Below, piece after piece: positions 55,199-63,580 of a stretch of DNA of 64,000 nucleotides. Every line of letters begins with the position of its first letter. The stretch's first letter is position 1. Position numbers and translations under genes: made by a program. The notes under the pieces are model-generated. The model was not told the origin of the DNA. It did no database searches and saw only the letters and a list, made by a program, of their open reading frames with translations. Source of the stretch: Acidimicrobiales bacterium (GTDB lineage Bacteria > Actinomycetota > Acidimicrobiia > Acidimicrobiales > Aldehydirespiratoraceae); NCBI GenBank assembly GCA_029263175.1, contig JAJCXZ010000061.1, positions 19,678-83,677 on the forward strand, read 5' to 3'.

Positions 55199-56617
55199 AT
55201 GAAGAGGATCCTGCGAATCGCATCCGTTGGTGCTGCGTTGCTGCTGCTGGCCACGGCCTGCGAGGTCGACCAGTTCAGCGCGCCTCCACCGAGGGACTCG
55301 GCATGGACCACGACGACGATGTCGGCCGATCACTCAGTGAGCACCGGCGTCGAGCGCTTCGTGGGTCCAGACACCGAGGACGTCGAGGCCGGAAACAGCA
55401 TCAACAGCGACGCTCCTGCGAAGGTGGCCGTGGCCGGGGCGGAAGTTGGCGAAGTAAGCGAGGCCGAGACAGTTGACGAGGAGTCGTCGTTCGAACTGCT
55501 CCACCGCCGCACCCGCAAGCACCGGCGCCGCTGGTTCGTCCCGATCCGGCCATGGCGGAACGACCACGGGAACTCGAACGTGACTGCCCCATCGGTCACG
55601 ACTGTGCCGCCGACCACAACCGCTCCGCCCAGCAGCACGACGCCCCCCACCACTTCCACGCCGCCCCGTACCACGACGCCGCCGACCACAACCGGTCCGC
55701 CCAGCAGCACGACGGTTCCCTCCACGAGCGGCGGCTCGTACATCAACAACCTGGCTACATTCGCCGACTTCACCGATCGGATCGACTTCGGCGTCCAGTA
55801 CCGCGATCCCTACGTGGTGACCGAAACCAGCTGGGAAGGCGATCATGCGCTCCTCGGGCACGCCGCCGACGGGTCACCGATCTGTGGTGGACCGACGACC
55901 GGCCGTGCACTCACCCGGGACGGCATGGCTGAACATGTCTATTGGTGTGACGTGGGCACTGGCCACATGATGACTTCTCAGGGTGACACGACCGGCTACG
56001 GCTGGGTGTGGTTCAAGCCGTCCGAAACGTTCACCGATGTCACCGAGGTTCGCTGGGACGTCAACGTCACCAACCTCGGCAACCGGCAATTCACCGAGAT
56101 GATGATCATCCCCAGCGAGAACTGGCTCGTCGACTCGGCACCCGACTCACTCTTCGACGGTGGCGCTACCCCCTCACTGCCATGCCTGCAGGACGTCTTT
56201 GCCTTCCCATGCCTCGACTTCACCGACGGGCTCGCGCACGGTTCGAAGGCTGCCTCGTTCGGCGCTGTCTCGACCTCGACCGCTTTCACCGACATGATCT
56301 TCACTGACCTCGACGGAAACGAGGTCAGCCGTAGTGGCCTGCCGAGTTCCGATCCGGGCCGCTCGTCGGTGATGATCCGTCGCACCCACGTCCTCACCGA
56401 CAACCGGGACGGGACAGTCACGTTCGGCATCGAGCGCGAGGACGGTACGTTTCTCGAGCACACCTACGCCGGCGAGTTCCCATCCGGCGAGGTGATGATC
56501 GTCTTCAAGGACCACAACTACACCCCGGACAAGTCTGAATGGCCCTTCAACGGCGTCGATCACACCTGGCACTGGGATTCGATCGCTGTCGAGTACGCGG
56601 GCGAACCGAACGGCTGA
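55199..56617 (+). CDS. Lipoprotein with Thr/Pro-rich stalk
   Basis: This 472-aa protein starts with a lipoprotein signal (MKRILRIASVGAALLLLATAC, lipobox LATAC with Cys21), then an acidic segment, a basic patch (RRTRKHRRR) and a Thr/Pro/Ser stalk (about 130-175, repeated TTTPP-like units). The C-terminal 290 residues form an unrecognised extracellular, beta-rich domain (VTETSWEGDHALLGH, YGWVWFKPSETF, NDNRDGTVTFGIERED-like blocks) that may be a polysaccharide- or ligand-binding jelly roll. The basic patch before the stalk is unusual. Function unknown. Confidence 0.75.
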   Translation: MKRILRIASVGAALLLLATACEVDQFSAPPPRDSAWTTTTMSADHSVSTGVERFVGPDTEDVEAGNSINSDAPAKVAVAGAEVGEVSEAETVDEESSFELLHRRTRKHRRRWFVPIRPWRNDHGNSNVTAPSVTTVPPTTTAPPSSTTPPTTSTPPRTTTPPTTTGPPSSTTVPSTSGGSYINNLATFADFTDRIDFGVQYRDPYVVTETSWEGDHALLGHAADGSPICGGPTTGRALTRDGMAEHVYWCDVGTGHMMTSQGDTTGYGWVWFKPSETFTDVTEVRWDVNVTNLGNRQFTEMMIIPSENWLVDSAPDSLFDGGATPSLPCLQDVFAFPCLDFTDGLAHGSKAASFGAVSTSTAFTDMIFTDLDGNEVSRSGLPSSDPGRSSVMIRRTHVLTDNRDGTVTFGIEREDGTFLEHTYAGEFPSGEVMIVFKDHNYTPDKSEWPFNGVDHTWHWDSIAVEYAGEPNG

Positions 56618-56651
56618 GATGCAGCGTGTGCTCCGAGGAGTGCTGCATCTC
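56616..56651. terminator. Hairpin GAGATGCAGC / GCTGCATCTC
   Basis: A perfect 10-bp stem with a 16-nt loop starts within the TGA stop of the lipoprotein gene. A nearly identical stem occurs 370 bp downstream (56986-57025). No T-tract follows. Confidence 0.6.
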
Positions 56652-56665
56652 GGTACTCTCGCGCC

Positions 56666-56989
56666 ATGCCGTTGGTGACCTGCCCGCACTGCGAAGAGGA
56701 CGAGAACCTCGAAGGCAACACTGTCGACGGGGTGATCACGATCACGTGTGGCGAGTGCGGCGCCATGTGGGATCGGGACTTCACGCCGAAGTGTCCGACC
56801 TGCGGGAGCACCGAGGTGCGCGACGCGCTACAAGCCATCCTCGACAAGAGTCGCGGCACCCAACTGTCGATCCAGTCGCTGCGGGTGGTCTGGCTCTGCC
56901 CTGAGTGCGATACCGACAGACTTCGCAGCTACCTCGACTCCAACGTGCCACTCTCGCCCGACGAACTGCCGGTCAACACCGACGACTGA
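56666..56989 (+). CDS. Small multi-zinc-ribbon protein
   Basis: This 107-aa protein has four CxxC motifs: CPHC (6-9), CGEC (28-31), CPTC (43-46) and CPEC (78-81), suggesting two zinc ribbons. The C-terminus is acidic. It lies between two related hairpins, as a single-gene transcript. It may bind nucleic acid or a protein partner; I do not recognise a family. Confidence 0.75.
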   Translation: MPLVTCPHCEEDENLEGNTVDGVITITCGECGAMWDRDFTPKCPTCGSTEVRDALQAILDKSRGTQLSIQSLRVVWLCPECDTDRLRSYLDSNVPLSPDELPVNTDD

Positions 56990-57025
56990 GATGCAGCGCG
57001 TGCTCGGAGGTGTACTGCATCTCAG
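56986..57025. terminator. Hairpin CTGAGATGCAG / CTGCATCTCAG bridging two stop codons
   Basis: A perfect 11-bp stem has its outer bases contain the TGA of the zinc-ribbon gene (56987-56989) and the TCA (stop) of the convergent murF (57022-57024). It is a second copy of the stem found at 56616. Confidence 0.7.
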
Positions 57026-58341
57026 AGCAGGTCGACGAGCCGCTCCAGACCGGCTACCCGCGAGCCCTTCGCGAGAACCACGTCATCGTCGTTGAGTTCG
57101 CCGAGTGCATCGATGGCTTGCTCGATGGTGGCCACATGGGCGACGCCACCGCCGTACTCCGGAGCATCGAACGCGACGACTCGAATCCCGAGCTCCGCGG
57201 CGAGTCCGGCTATACGCAGGTGTTCTGCCGACGACTCGTCACCGAGCTCCGCCATCACGCCGAGCACTGCAACCCGGCGAGCGGATGGCACGTGGGCGAG
57301 CGATCGCAGCGCTGCCACCATCGACATCGGATTCGCGTTGTAGGTGTCGTCCAGAACGCGGGCACCAGTCGTTGTTCGAATCAGCGACATTCGCATCGGT
57401 GAGAGCACCGGCGCGGCCAGCCCGAGGGCGGCGTCCTCGAGCGACACTCCCAGGGGGAGCGCAGCACCGAGCGCGGCGAGCGCGTTGTCGACGAGGTGCA
57501 GACCGCGTGCGCCAAGCCGTAGCTCGGCGCTGCCCCACGGCGACTGCACCCGAAAACTCGGGATCAACTCGTGATCGAGCGCAACGTTCTCGGCGCGCAC
57601 GTCACCAGAGGCACCGAACGTCACAATGCTCGCCGACGTTCGCTGGGCCATTGCCGCAACGAGCGGGACGTCGGCGTTGAGGACGGCCACCCCGCCATCG
57701 ACCCCACTCGGCAAAGCCTCGATCAGCTCGCTTTTCCCCAAAGCAACGGCTTCGATGCTGCCGAACTCACTCGTGTGCGCGGAGCCAACCGTCGTGACAA
57801 TCCCCACCGTCGGCTGCGCGATCACACACAGCTCAGCGATGTGGCCCACTCCGCGTGCGCCCATCTCCAGCACCACGGCTTGTGAGTCTTCAGGTGCCCG
57901 GGCCAGGGTGAGCGGCACGCCGATCTCGTTGTTGAACGAGCGCTCGTTGGCATGCGTTCGACGGCTCGTCCTGAGTATCGCCGCGACAAGATCCTTGGTC
58001 GTGGTCTTCCCCACCGACCCCGTGATGCCGACGATGTCGGCGCGGTCGAGGCGGTTGCGAGCGTCGCTCCCCATCGCGCTGAGCGCCGCGCCCGTATCTG
58101 CCACACGGATCACCAGGCCGTCAGCGGCGACCTCTCGATCGGCGAACGAGGCCACGGCTCCTGCCGCGAACGCGGCATCGATGAAGTCGTGACCATCGCG
58201 GTCGGCAAGGAGAGGGACGAAGAGCGAACCAACGTGCTCCGCCACCTCGCGGGAGTCTTGTGTGACCCACTCGATGACGACGTCGGGACCCTCGGCGGCG
58301 CCGTTCACGGCGGCAACAAGCTCGTCTCGGGTCCAACGCAT
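57022..58341 (-). CDS. murF: UDP-N-acetylmuramoyl-tripeptide--D-alanyl-D-alanine ligase (MurF)
   Basis: This 439-aa Mur ligase adds D-Ala-D-Ala to the UDP-MurNAc-tripeptide in peptidoglycan synthesis. The ATP loop is GITGSVGKTTTKD near 105-117, followed by SFNNEIGVPLTL, EMGARGVGHIAEL and the C-terminal DDTYNANPMSM motif. It diverges from ddl, which makes its D-Ala-D-Ala substrate, across a 28-bp gap that must hold both promoters or leaderless starts. Confidence 0.93.
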   Translation of the reverse strand: MRWTRDELVAAVNGAAEGPDVVIEWVTQDSREVAEHVGSLFVPLLADRDGHDFIDAAFAAGAVASFADREVAADGLVIRVADTGAALSAMGSDARNRLDRADIVGITGSVGKTTTKDLVAAILRTSRRTHANERSFNNEIGVPLTLARAPEDSQAVVLEMGARGVGHIAELCVIAQPTVGIVTTVGSAHTSEFGSIEAVALGKSELIEALPSGVDGGVAVLNADVPLVAAMAQRTSASIVTFGASGDVRAENVALDHELIPSFRVQSPWGSAELRLGARGLHLVDNALAALGAALPLGVSLEDAALGLAAPVLSPMRMSLIRTTTGARVLDDTYNANPMSMVAALRSLAHVPSARRVAVLGVMAELGDESSAEHLRIAGLAAELGIRVVAFDAPEYGGGVAHVATIEQAIDALGELNDDDVVLAKGSRVAGLERLVDLL

Positions 58342-58369
58342 CTGTGGAGTGTGACACGACTACGGTCGA

Positions 58370-59560
58370 GTGGTGGACGATCTCGCCGATACTCGCTCGC
58401 ACCAGGCTGACCCGCCCGGGGTTGATGCGCCGCCAACCAAGATCCGTCTCGTCGTGCTGTTCGGCGGCCGCTCAGCCGAGCACGATGTCTCGTGTGTCTC
58501 CGCACGGCACGTGCTCGCGGCCGCTGATCCCGATCGCTACGACATCGAGCCGGTCGGCATCACCCGGTCTGGGGACTGGGTTCTGGCCGAAGGTGCCAGG
58601 CTTGCCCTGGAGGACGGTATCGACAGCATGCCCGACCATCTCTCCGCCGCGGGCCGACCGGTGGAGGCCCTCCCGGCGCTGACCGGCACCGGCGACGGGG
58701 ACGCCGCGGTCACGGTTGTGCTCCCGGTCCTTCACGGCCCAATGGGCGAGGACGGCACGATCCAAGGCCTACTCGAGCTCGCCGACGTCCCCTATGCGGG
58801 TGCCGGCGTGCTCGCTTCCGCGTTGTGCATGGACAAGGTCGCGTGCAAGGACCATCTCGCCTCGCACGGCATCCCGCAGTGCCGCTACCGCTGGTTCACC
58901 ATCGATGAGGGACTCCTTCGCCGCCCCGATGGGTCGATCGTCGCGTTGGCGGACGAGGTCGACTCAGCGATCGCCGAACTCGGCCTCCCGATGTTCGTCA
59001 AGCCGGCCAACATGGGATCGTCGGTCGGTGTCTCCCGTGCCACCGACCAAGACAGCATGGTCGCTGCGATCGAGTTGGCGGCCACATACGACCGTGAGGT
59101 GATCCTCGAAGAAGAGATGGTCGGCCGCGAGATCGAGATCTCGGTGCTCGGGAACGAAGACCCCGAGGCGAGCGTCGCCGGGGAGGTCGTGCCCGGCGCC
59201 GACTTCTACGATTACGAGGACAAGTACGACGACGGCGCAGACCTGATGATCCCCGCGCCACTCGACGACGCCGAACTCGCGGAGATGCAACGCCTCGCCA
59301 TCGGTGCCTACCGCGCCTGCAAGGTCGAGGGTCTGGCTCGCGTCGACTTCTTCTACGAAGACGGGGGTCGAGATCCTGACCACACCCGCGGCTGGATGGT
59401 GAACGAGATCAACACGATGCCTGGCTTCACCCCGATCTCGATGTATCCGAAAATGTGGCAAGCAGCCGGTTTGGACTACGGCGAGCTGATCGACCGCCTC
59501 GTCGAGCTGGCGATCGACCGCCACGCCCGCAAACACCGCCACACCCGCACAGACCACTGA
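58370..59560 (+). CDS. ddl: D-alanine--D-alanine ligase (Ddl)
   Basis: This 396-aa ATP-grasp enzyme joins two D-alanines. It shows VVLFGGRSAEHDVS near 28-41, HGPMGEDGTIQGLLEL near 125-140, FVKPANMGSSVGVSRA near 205-220, EEEMVGREIE and VNEINTMPGFTPISMYPKMW. It starts with GTG (58370 or 58373). The first 25 residues are an extra, variable tail. It diverges from murF and is followed by a two-part hairpin. Confidence 0.93.
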   Translation: MVDDLADTRSHQADPPGVDAPPTKIRLVVLFGGRSAEHDVSCVSARHVLAAADPDRYDIEPVGITRSGDWVLAEGARLALEDGIDSMPDHLSAAGRPVEALPALTGTGDGDAAVTVVLPVLHGPMGEDGTIQGLLELADVPYAGAGVLASALCMDKVACKDHLASHGIPQCRYRWFTIDEGLLRRPDGSIVALADEVDSAIAELGLPMFVKPANMGSSVGVSRATDQDSMVAAIELAATYDREVILEEEMVGREIEISVLGNEDPEASVAGEVVPGADFYDYEDKYDDGADLMIPAPLDDAELAEMQRLAIGAYRACKVEGLARVDFFYEDGGRDPDHTRGWMVNEINTMPGFTPISMYPKMWQAAGLDYGELIDRLVELAIDRHARKHRHTRTDH

Positions 59561-59564
59561 GGCG

Positions 59565-59617
59565 CTGAACTCGTGCACGCTCGTCCCAGATCTCGGGACG
59601 AGGTTGCACGAGTTCAG
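59565..59617. terminator. Two-part hairpin with GAACTCGTGCA stem
   Basis: CTGAACTCGTGCA (59565-59577) pairs with 59605-59617 (13 bp), and inside it TCGTCCC pairs with GGGACGA (59581-59587 / 59595-59601). It separates convergent ddl and the small repeat-protein gene. Its outer stem matches those at 28701 and 63528. Confidence 0.7.
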
Positions 59618-59626
59618 AAACATTGG

Positions 59627-59944
59627 TCACTCTGCCGGTGCGAGGCTGGCAGGTGAGAGGCCACTCAGTCCGTTGACGGTTGCATAGTCGCGGATGCTTG
59701 GCTGTGACATGCGGTTGGCGACGCTTGCCGGTGAGAGACCGGAAAGGCCGTTCTCGATGGCCCAATCGGCCAGCGATGCCTGATCGATGCTGACGCCGGC
59801 CGGTGCGACCTCGCTCGTCGGCGTGCTGGAGGGCCATGCTGTCACCGCGAGAGCTGAGAGAGCGATTGCACCGGCAGCGATCGCTGCCTGGAGCTTGGTG
59901 ACTGTCAGCTTGGGAGCCTGGTTGGGGATGTATGTCGTCGTCAT
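59627..59944 (-). CDS. Small exported protein with two 20-residue NGLSGLSPAS repeats
   Basis: This 105-aa protein has a hydrophobic segment at about 17-37 (uncleaved signal or anchor), then two imperfect repeats: residues 57-76 and 83-102, each of pattern S-[LI]-x-D-[WY]-A-x-x-NGLSGLSPAS-[VL]-A. AGGAG precedes the ATG at 59944. It is transcribed divergently from the membrane-spanning BTAD/BMP sensor. It could be an export-processed peptide or surface protein; I do not recognise a family. Confidence 0.65.
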   Translation of the reverse strand: MTTTYIPNQAPKLTVTKLQAAIAAGAIALSALAVTAWPSSTPTSEVAPAGVSIDQASLADWAIENGLSGLSPASVANRMSQPSIRDYATVNGLSGLSPASLAPAE

Positions 59945-60005
59945 GATGATTCTCCTTGCCCGCAACTGGCGAGCTGTCGTTGTTGATGGACTCACCGTCG
60001 ACGAC

Positions 60006-60065
60006 TGCACTTGATGGAACCTTGGTGATGACTTGCAGGAGCCATGAAAGTCATCGTTAAGTGCA
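60006..60065. promoter_or_regulatory. Nested inverted repeats in the sensor/small-protein divergent promoter
   Basis: TGCACTT (60006-60012) pairs with AAGTGCA (60059-60065), and inside it GATGACTT (60027-60034) pairs with AAGTCATC (60048-60055), all perfect. The 60-bp dyad lies between the small repeat-protein gene and the BTAD-STAND-BMP sensor gene. Confidence 0.5.
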
Positions 60066-60114
60066 CCCTGATTGGATCTCGGCAAGGATGAGCGGCCAAC
60101 GAGAAGCGGACTTC

Positions 60115-63100
60115 ATGCACTTTCAGGCTTTGGGCACCCTCCGAGTCGTGAACGACGGCGAAACCGTCGATCTCGGGCCTCGCAAGCAGCAATCACTGCT
60201 TGCGCTGTTGCTCGTCCACGCCAATGAGGTTGTCTCAACGGAACGAATCCTCGAACACCTTTGGGGAGATGACACCGACGGCAAGGAGAACGCCCTGTGG
60301 GTGTACATCTCTCGGCTTCGTACCGCACTCGAACCCGATCGCGTCGAACGCGGCGAGAGCACGGTCCTGCTCCGCGAGGCGCCGGGCTATGTACTGGTCG
60401 TCGACCCGGCCAGCTTCGATGTGCGCGAGTTCGAACGGCTTTCGGAGGCCGGCCGTCGGGAGGTCGCGTCCGATCCGAACGCAGCGTCGACGAACCTCGC
60501 TCTTGGCCTCGACCTCTGGCGCGGACCAGCGTTTGCCGGGTTCGAGTCGGAGCTGCTCATCCAAGCCGAGGCAACCCGCCTGAACGAGCTCCGCGCCGAC
60601 GTGATCGAGGACCGGGTGGACGCGGATCTCGCTCGTGGTCTTGCCGGAGAGCTGGTCGCCGAGCTCGAGACGCAGCGCCAGACACACCCGCTGCGAGAGC
60701 GGCCCGTAAGCCAGCTCATGTTGGCGCTCTACCGGTCGGGTCGTCCCGCAGAGGCGCTTCGGGCCTATGGCCGGTTCCGGCGAACCGTCGGCGATGAACT
60801 GGGTATCGAGCCATCGCCGGATCTGGGCCGGCTCGAGCAACAGATCCTGCTGCATGACGAACGGCTGCAGAGTGGCCAGACCACGAGCGACCCTGACGTT
60901 GCCGTGCGAACGAGCGCTCCGAATCCGTTCAAGGGGCTCCTCCCTTTCCTGGAAGCCGATGCGGAGAACTTCTTCGGCCGAGATGCGCTGGTGGCCGAGA
61001 TGGTCCGTTCGATTGCTGGCGGGAAACGGCTGCTTGCGGTCGTTGGCGCCAGCGGCAGCGGGAAGTCGAGCGCTGTTCGTGCTGGTCTGGTACCGGCGCT
61101 CGCCAAGGGAGCGGTGCTGGGGTCCGAGGACTGGGCGTTGGCCTACATGGTTCCCGGTGGCCATCCGTTCGCAGAAGCAGAGGCAGCACTGCTCCGCAGC
61201 AGCATCAACGCTCCTGCCAGCCTCGACGAGCAGCTCCGAAGTGGCGACGATGGCCTCCTTCGAGCCGCGCTCCGAGTCCTCCCGAACGCGGATTCCCACC
61301 TCGTGCTCGTGATCGATCAATTCGAAGAGATCTTCACCCTTGTCGAGGACGATGCCATCCGCCGCCGCTTCCTCACGAACCTGGTCACCCTGCTCGATGA
61401 ACCCCACGGTCGTGTCTCTGTGGTGCTCACCCTTCGGGCCGACTTCTACGGCGCGCCGCTCACCCACCCCGAGTTCGGCGCGCGGATGAACGGCAGCGTC
61501 ATCAACGTGTCGCCGCTCACGTCCGAAGAGCTCGCCGCCGCCGCACTCGGCCCGGCCCAGCACGCCGGGGTCGAGCTCGAACCGAGCCTCCTGGGTGAGT
61601 TGACCTTCGACGTCGGCGCCCAGCCCGGTGCGCTCCCCCTCTTCCAGTACGCCCTGACCGAACTCTTCGAAGGACGCTCCGGCAACACGATGTCCGCGGC
61701 CAGCTATCGAGCGATGGGTGGACTGAGCGGCGCACTGGGTCGGCGAGCATCCGATCTCTACGAAGAACTCGACAGTGAAGAGAAGAAAGCCGCCCGCCAA
61801 CTCTTCCTCCGCCTGGTCGTCATTCACGACTCCGAGGCACCGAGCCGGCGGCGAGTCGACGGCGAAGAGATCATCTCGCTCGGGATCGATACCGTGGTCA
61901 TGCAACGGGTAATCTCCCTGTTCGGCGAGCACCGGCTCCTTTCGTTCGACGCTGACCGGCTCACGGGAGCTCCCACCGTCGAGGTTGCCCATGAGGCGAT
62001 CCTGACCGCGTGGCCTGTCTTGGACGAGTGGCTACAGGCCAGCGCCGATGACCTTCGACGCCATGCCTCGCTTGCTGTCGCACTACGAGAGTGGGAGCTC
62101 GCTGACCGTGACGCCGATTACCTGCTCTCGCCGGCGCGGCTGGGGTCATACGCCGAGTGGAGCGAGTCATCGACGATGTCGTTGACGGCCGTGGAGCGCA
62201 ACTATCTCGAAGCGTCCGACGACAAGCATCGAGAGCAAGCGGCGAAGCTGGCACAGCAACAACTTGACGACGATCGATCACGGCGGCGGCTGTGGGGACT
62301 CGTTGCGGCACTAATTGCAAGCCTCGGAGTCGCCTCGCTGCTTCTGCTCGGTGTATTCGCGGGCGACGACGGTCCAGGTCCGGATGTCGCGTTCTTCGGG
62401 GTTCGCGGCTTCGGCACGTGGAACGACAACCTTGCCACCGGGCTTGAGCTTGCCGCCCAAGACATGTCGTTCCAGCTCACCGATGTTTCGGCACTCGTCG
62501 ATCCCGAAGCCCAATTCCGCGAACTCGCGGAGACCGGGCCCGACATCATCATCAGCGATTCCCTCCCAACATTCGTTGCGCCAGATGTATTTGCGGACTT
62601 CCCCGATATCCGGTTCGGTGTCGTTGATGCCGAGGTCACCACCCCAAACACCACCTGGGTCGATTTCGCCAACCACGAAGGATCGTTCCTCGTCGGTGTT
62701 GCGGCCGCGCTCCAGTCCGAGACCGGCACGGTCGGTTTCATCGGCGCGACTCAACAGCCGGTGATCGAGGAGTTTCGTGCCGGCTTCGAAGCAGGTGCAG
62801 CTGCCGTCAACCCGGACATCAGAGTTCTCTCGGCTGTACTCACGAGCGACTACATCGCGGCCTCGAGTCTGGTCTGGGCGTTCGCTGCACCACACCTCGC
62901 GTACGAGAGTGCGACAGCGCTCTACGCAGAAGGAGCTGACGTCGTCTTCGCTGCGGCCGGCTTCTCCGGCGACGGAGTCTTCGACGCAGCGGTGGACTAC
63001 TCGACCGAATCCGGACGCCACGTCTGGTCGGTCGGTGTCGACAACGACCAGTGGTTCAACGTCAGTGAGGCTGAGCGGGACCATCTCTTGACGTCGATGA

Positions 63101-63513
63101 TAAAGCGTGGCGATATCGGCGCGTACCTACTGGTGGAGTACCTCATGAACTCCGAGGCGGGAGCACCGCCGTTGACCCTCGGGCTGGCAGAGGACGGGAT
63201 TACCTTGGCCACCTCCGGCGACAAGATGTCCGCCACCATGCTCGACAGGATCGAGGACTTTCGAACCGACATCGTCGAGGGGCGAATCACCGTTCCGACT
63301 CGGCCGACCGGCGAACTCTTCCAAACCGAAGGAGAGCTCTTGCTGGCGGCCGCCTACGCCGAGCTGACATCGCAAGAGATCGTCGAGTACACGGATTGGG
63401 TCGTTGCGACGTATCCAGCCGACTTCGAGTCCGACTGCGATATCGAGGACCCGAAGTTGGACTGCCCCCAGCTGTTCGCCAGGCACGTCGACGAGTGGGT
63501 CGAGCGAAGCTAG
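60115..63513 (+). CDS. Membrane-spanning one-component regulator: winged helix-BTAD-STAND ATPase-TM-extracellular BMP domain
   Basis: This 1132-aa protein joins a DNA-binding SARP head to an outside ligand-binding domain. Residues 1-95 are an OmpR-like winged helix (LGTLRVVNDGE, EHLWGDD, LWVYISRLRTAL); 100-250 are BTAD; 285-710 hold an nSTAND ATPase (FKGLLPFLEADAENFFGRD, Walker A GASGSGKSS 311-319, Walker B LVLVIDQFEE with Asp401). A TM helix lies at about 727-749. Residues 752-1132 are a BMP/PBP1-type domain (PDVAFFGVRGFGTWND, FGVVDAEV, EGSFLVGVAAALQSETGTVGFIG, GADVVFAAAGFSGDGVF, WSVGVDNDQWF). BMP proteins bind nucleosides. The ATG at 60115 is nearest to the domain; ATG 60088 and GTG 60061 are alternatives. 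Confidence 0.88.
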   Translation: MHFQALGTLRVVNDGETVDLGPRKQQSLLALLLVHANEVVSTERILEHLWGDDTDGKENALWVYISRLRTALEPDRVERGESTVLLREAPGYVLVVDPASFDVREFERLSEAGRREVASDPNAASTNLALGLDLWRGPAFAGFESELLIQAEATRLNELRADVIEDRVDADLARGLAGELVAELETQRQTHPLRERPVSQLMLALYRSGRPAEALRAYGRFRRTVGDELGIEPSPDLGRLEQQILLHDERLQSGQTTSDPDVAVRTSAPNPFKGLLPFLEADAENFFGRDALVAEMVRSIAGGKRLLAVVGASGSGKSSAVRAGLVPALAKGAVLGSEDWALAYMVPGGHPFAEAEAALLRSSINAPASLDEQLRSGDDGLLRAALRVLPNADSHLVLVIDQFEEIFTLVEDDAIRRRFLTNLVTLLDEPHGRVSVVLTLRADFYGAPLTHPEFGARMNGSVINVSPLTSEELAAAALGPAQHAGVELEPSLLGELTFDVGAQPGALPLFQYALTELFEGRSGNTMSAASYRAMGGLSGALGRRASDLYEELDSEEKKAARQLFLRLVVIHDSEAPSRRRVDGEEIISLGIDTVVMQRVISLFGEHRLLSFDADRLTGAPTVEVAHEAILTAWPVLDEWLQASADDLRRHASLAVALREWELADRDADYLLSPARLGSYAEWSESSTMSLTAVERNYLEASDDKHREQAAKLAQQQLDDDRSRRRLWGLVAALIASLGVASLLLLGVFAGDDGPGPDVAFFGVRGFGTWNDNLATGLELAAQDMSFQLTDVSALVDPEAQFRELAETGPDIIISDSLPTFVAPDVFADFPDIRFGVVDAEVTTPNTTWVDFANHEGSFLVGVAAALQSETGTVGFIGATQQPVIEEFRAGFEAGAAAVNPDIRVLSAVLTSDYIAASSLVWAFAAPHLAYESATALYAEGADVVFAAAGFSGDGVFDAAVDYSTESGRHVWSVGVDNDQWFNVSEAERDHLLTSMIKRGDIGAYLLVEYLMNSEAGAPPLTLGLAEDGITLATSGDKMSATMLDRIEDFRTDIVEGRITVPTRPTGELFQTEGELLLAAAYAELTSQEIVEYTDWVVATYPADFESDCDIEDPKLDCPQLFARHVDEWVERS

Positions 63514-63527
63514 AGGCGACCGACCGG

Positions 63528-63580
63528 TTGAACTCGTGCACGCTCATCACGAGAAGAGCAACGAGGTTGCACGAGTTCAA
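63528..63580. terminator. Hairpin TTGAACTCGTGCA / TGCACGAGTTCAA
   Basis: A perfect 13-bp stem with a 27-nt loop lies after the sensor gene; its right arm contains the TCA (stop, 63577-63579) of the convergent TetR gene. It is a third copy of the GAACTCGTG stem family. Confidence 0.7.

Noticed and set aside
60235..61992. A 585-codon open frame on the minus strand
   Set aside because: It is antisense to the winged helix-BTAD-STAND region and has no recognisable domains.
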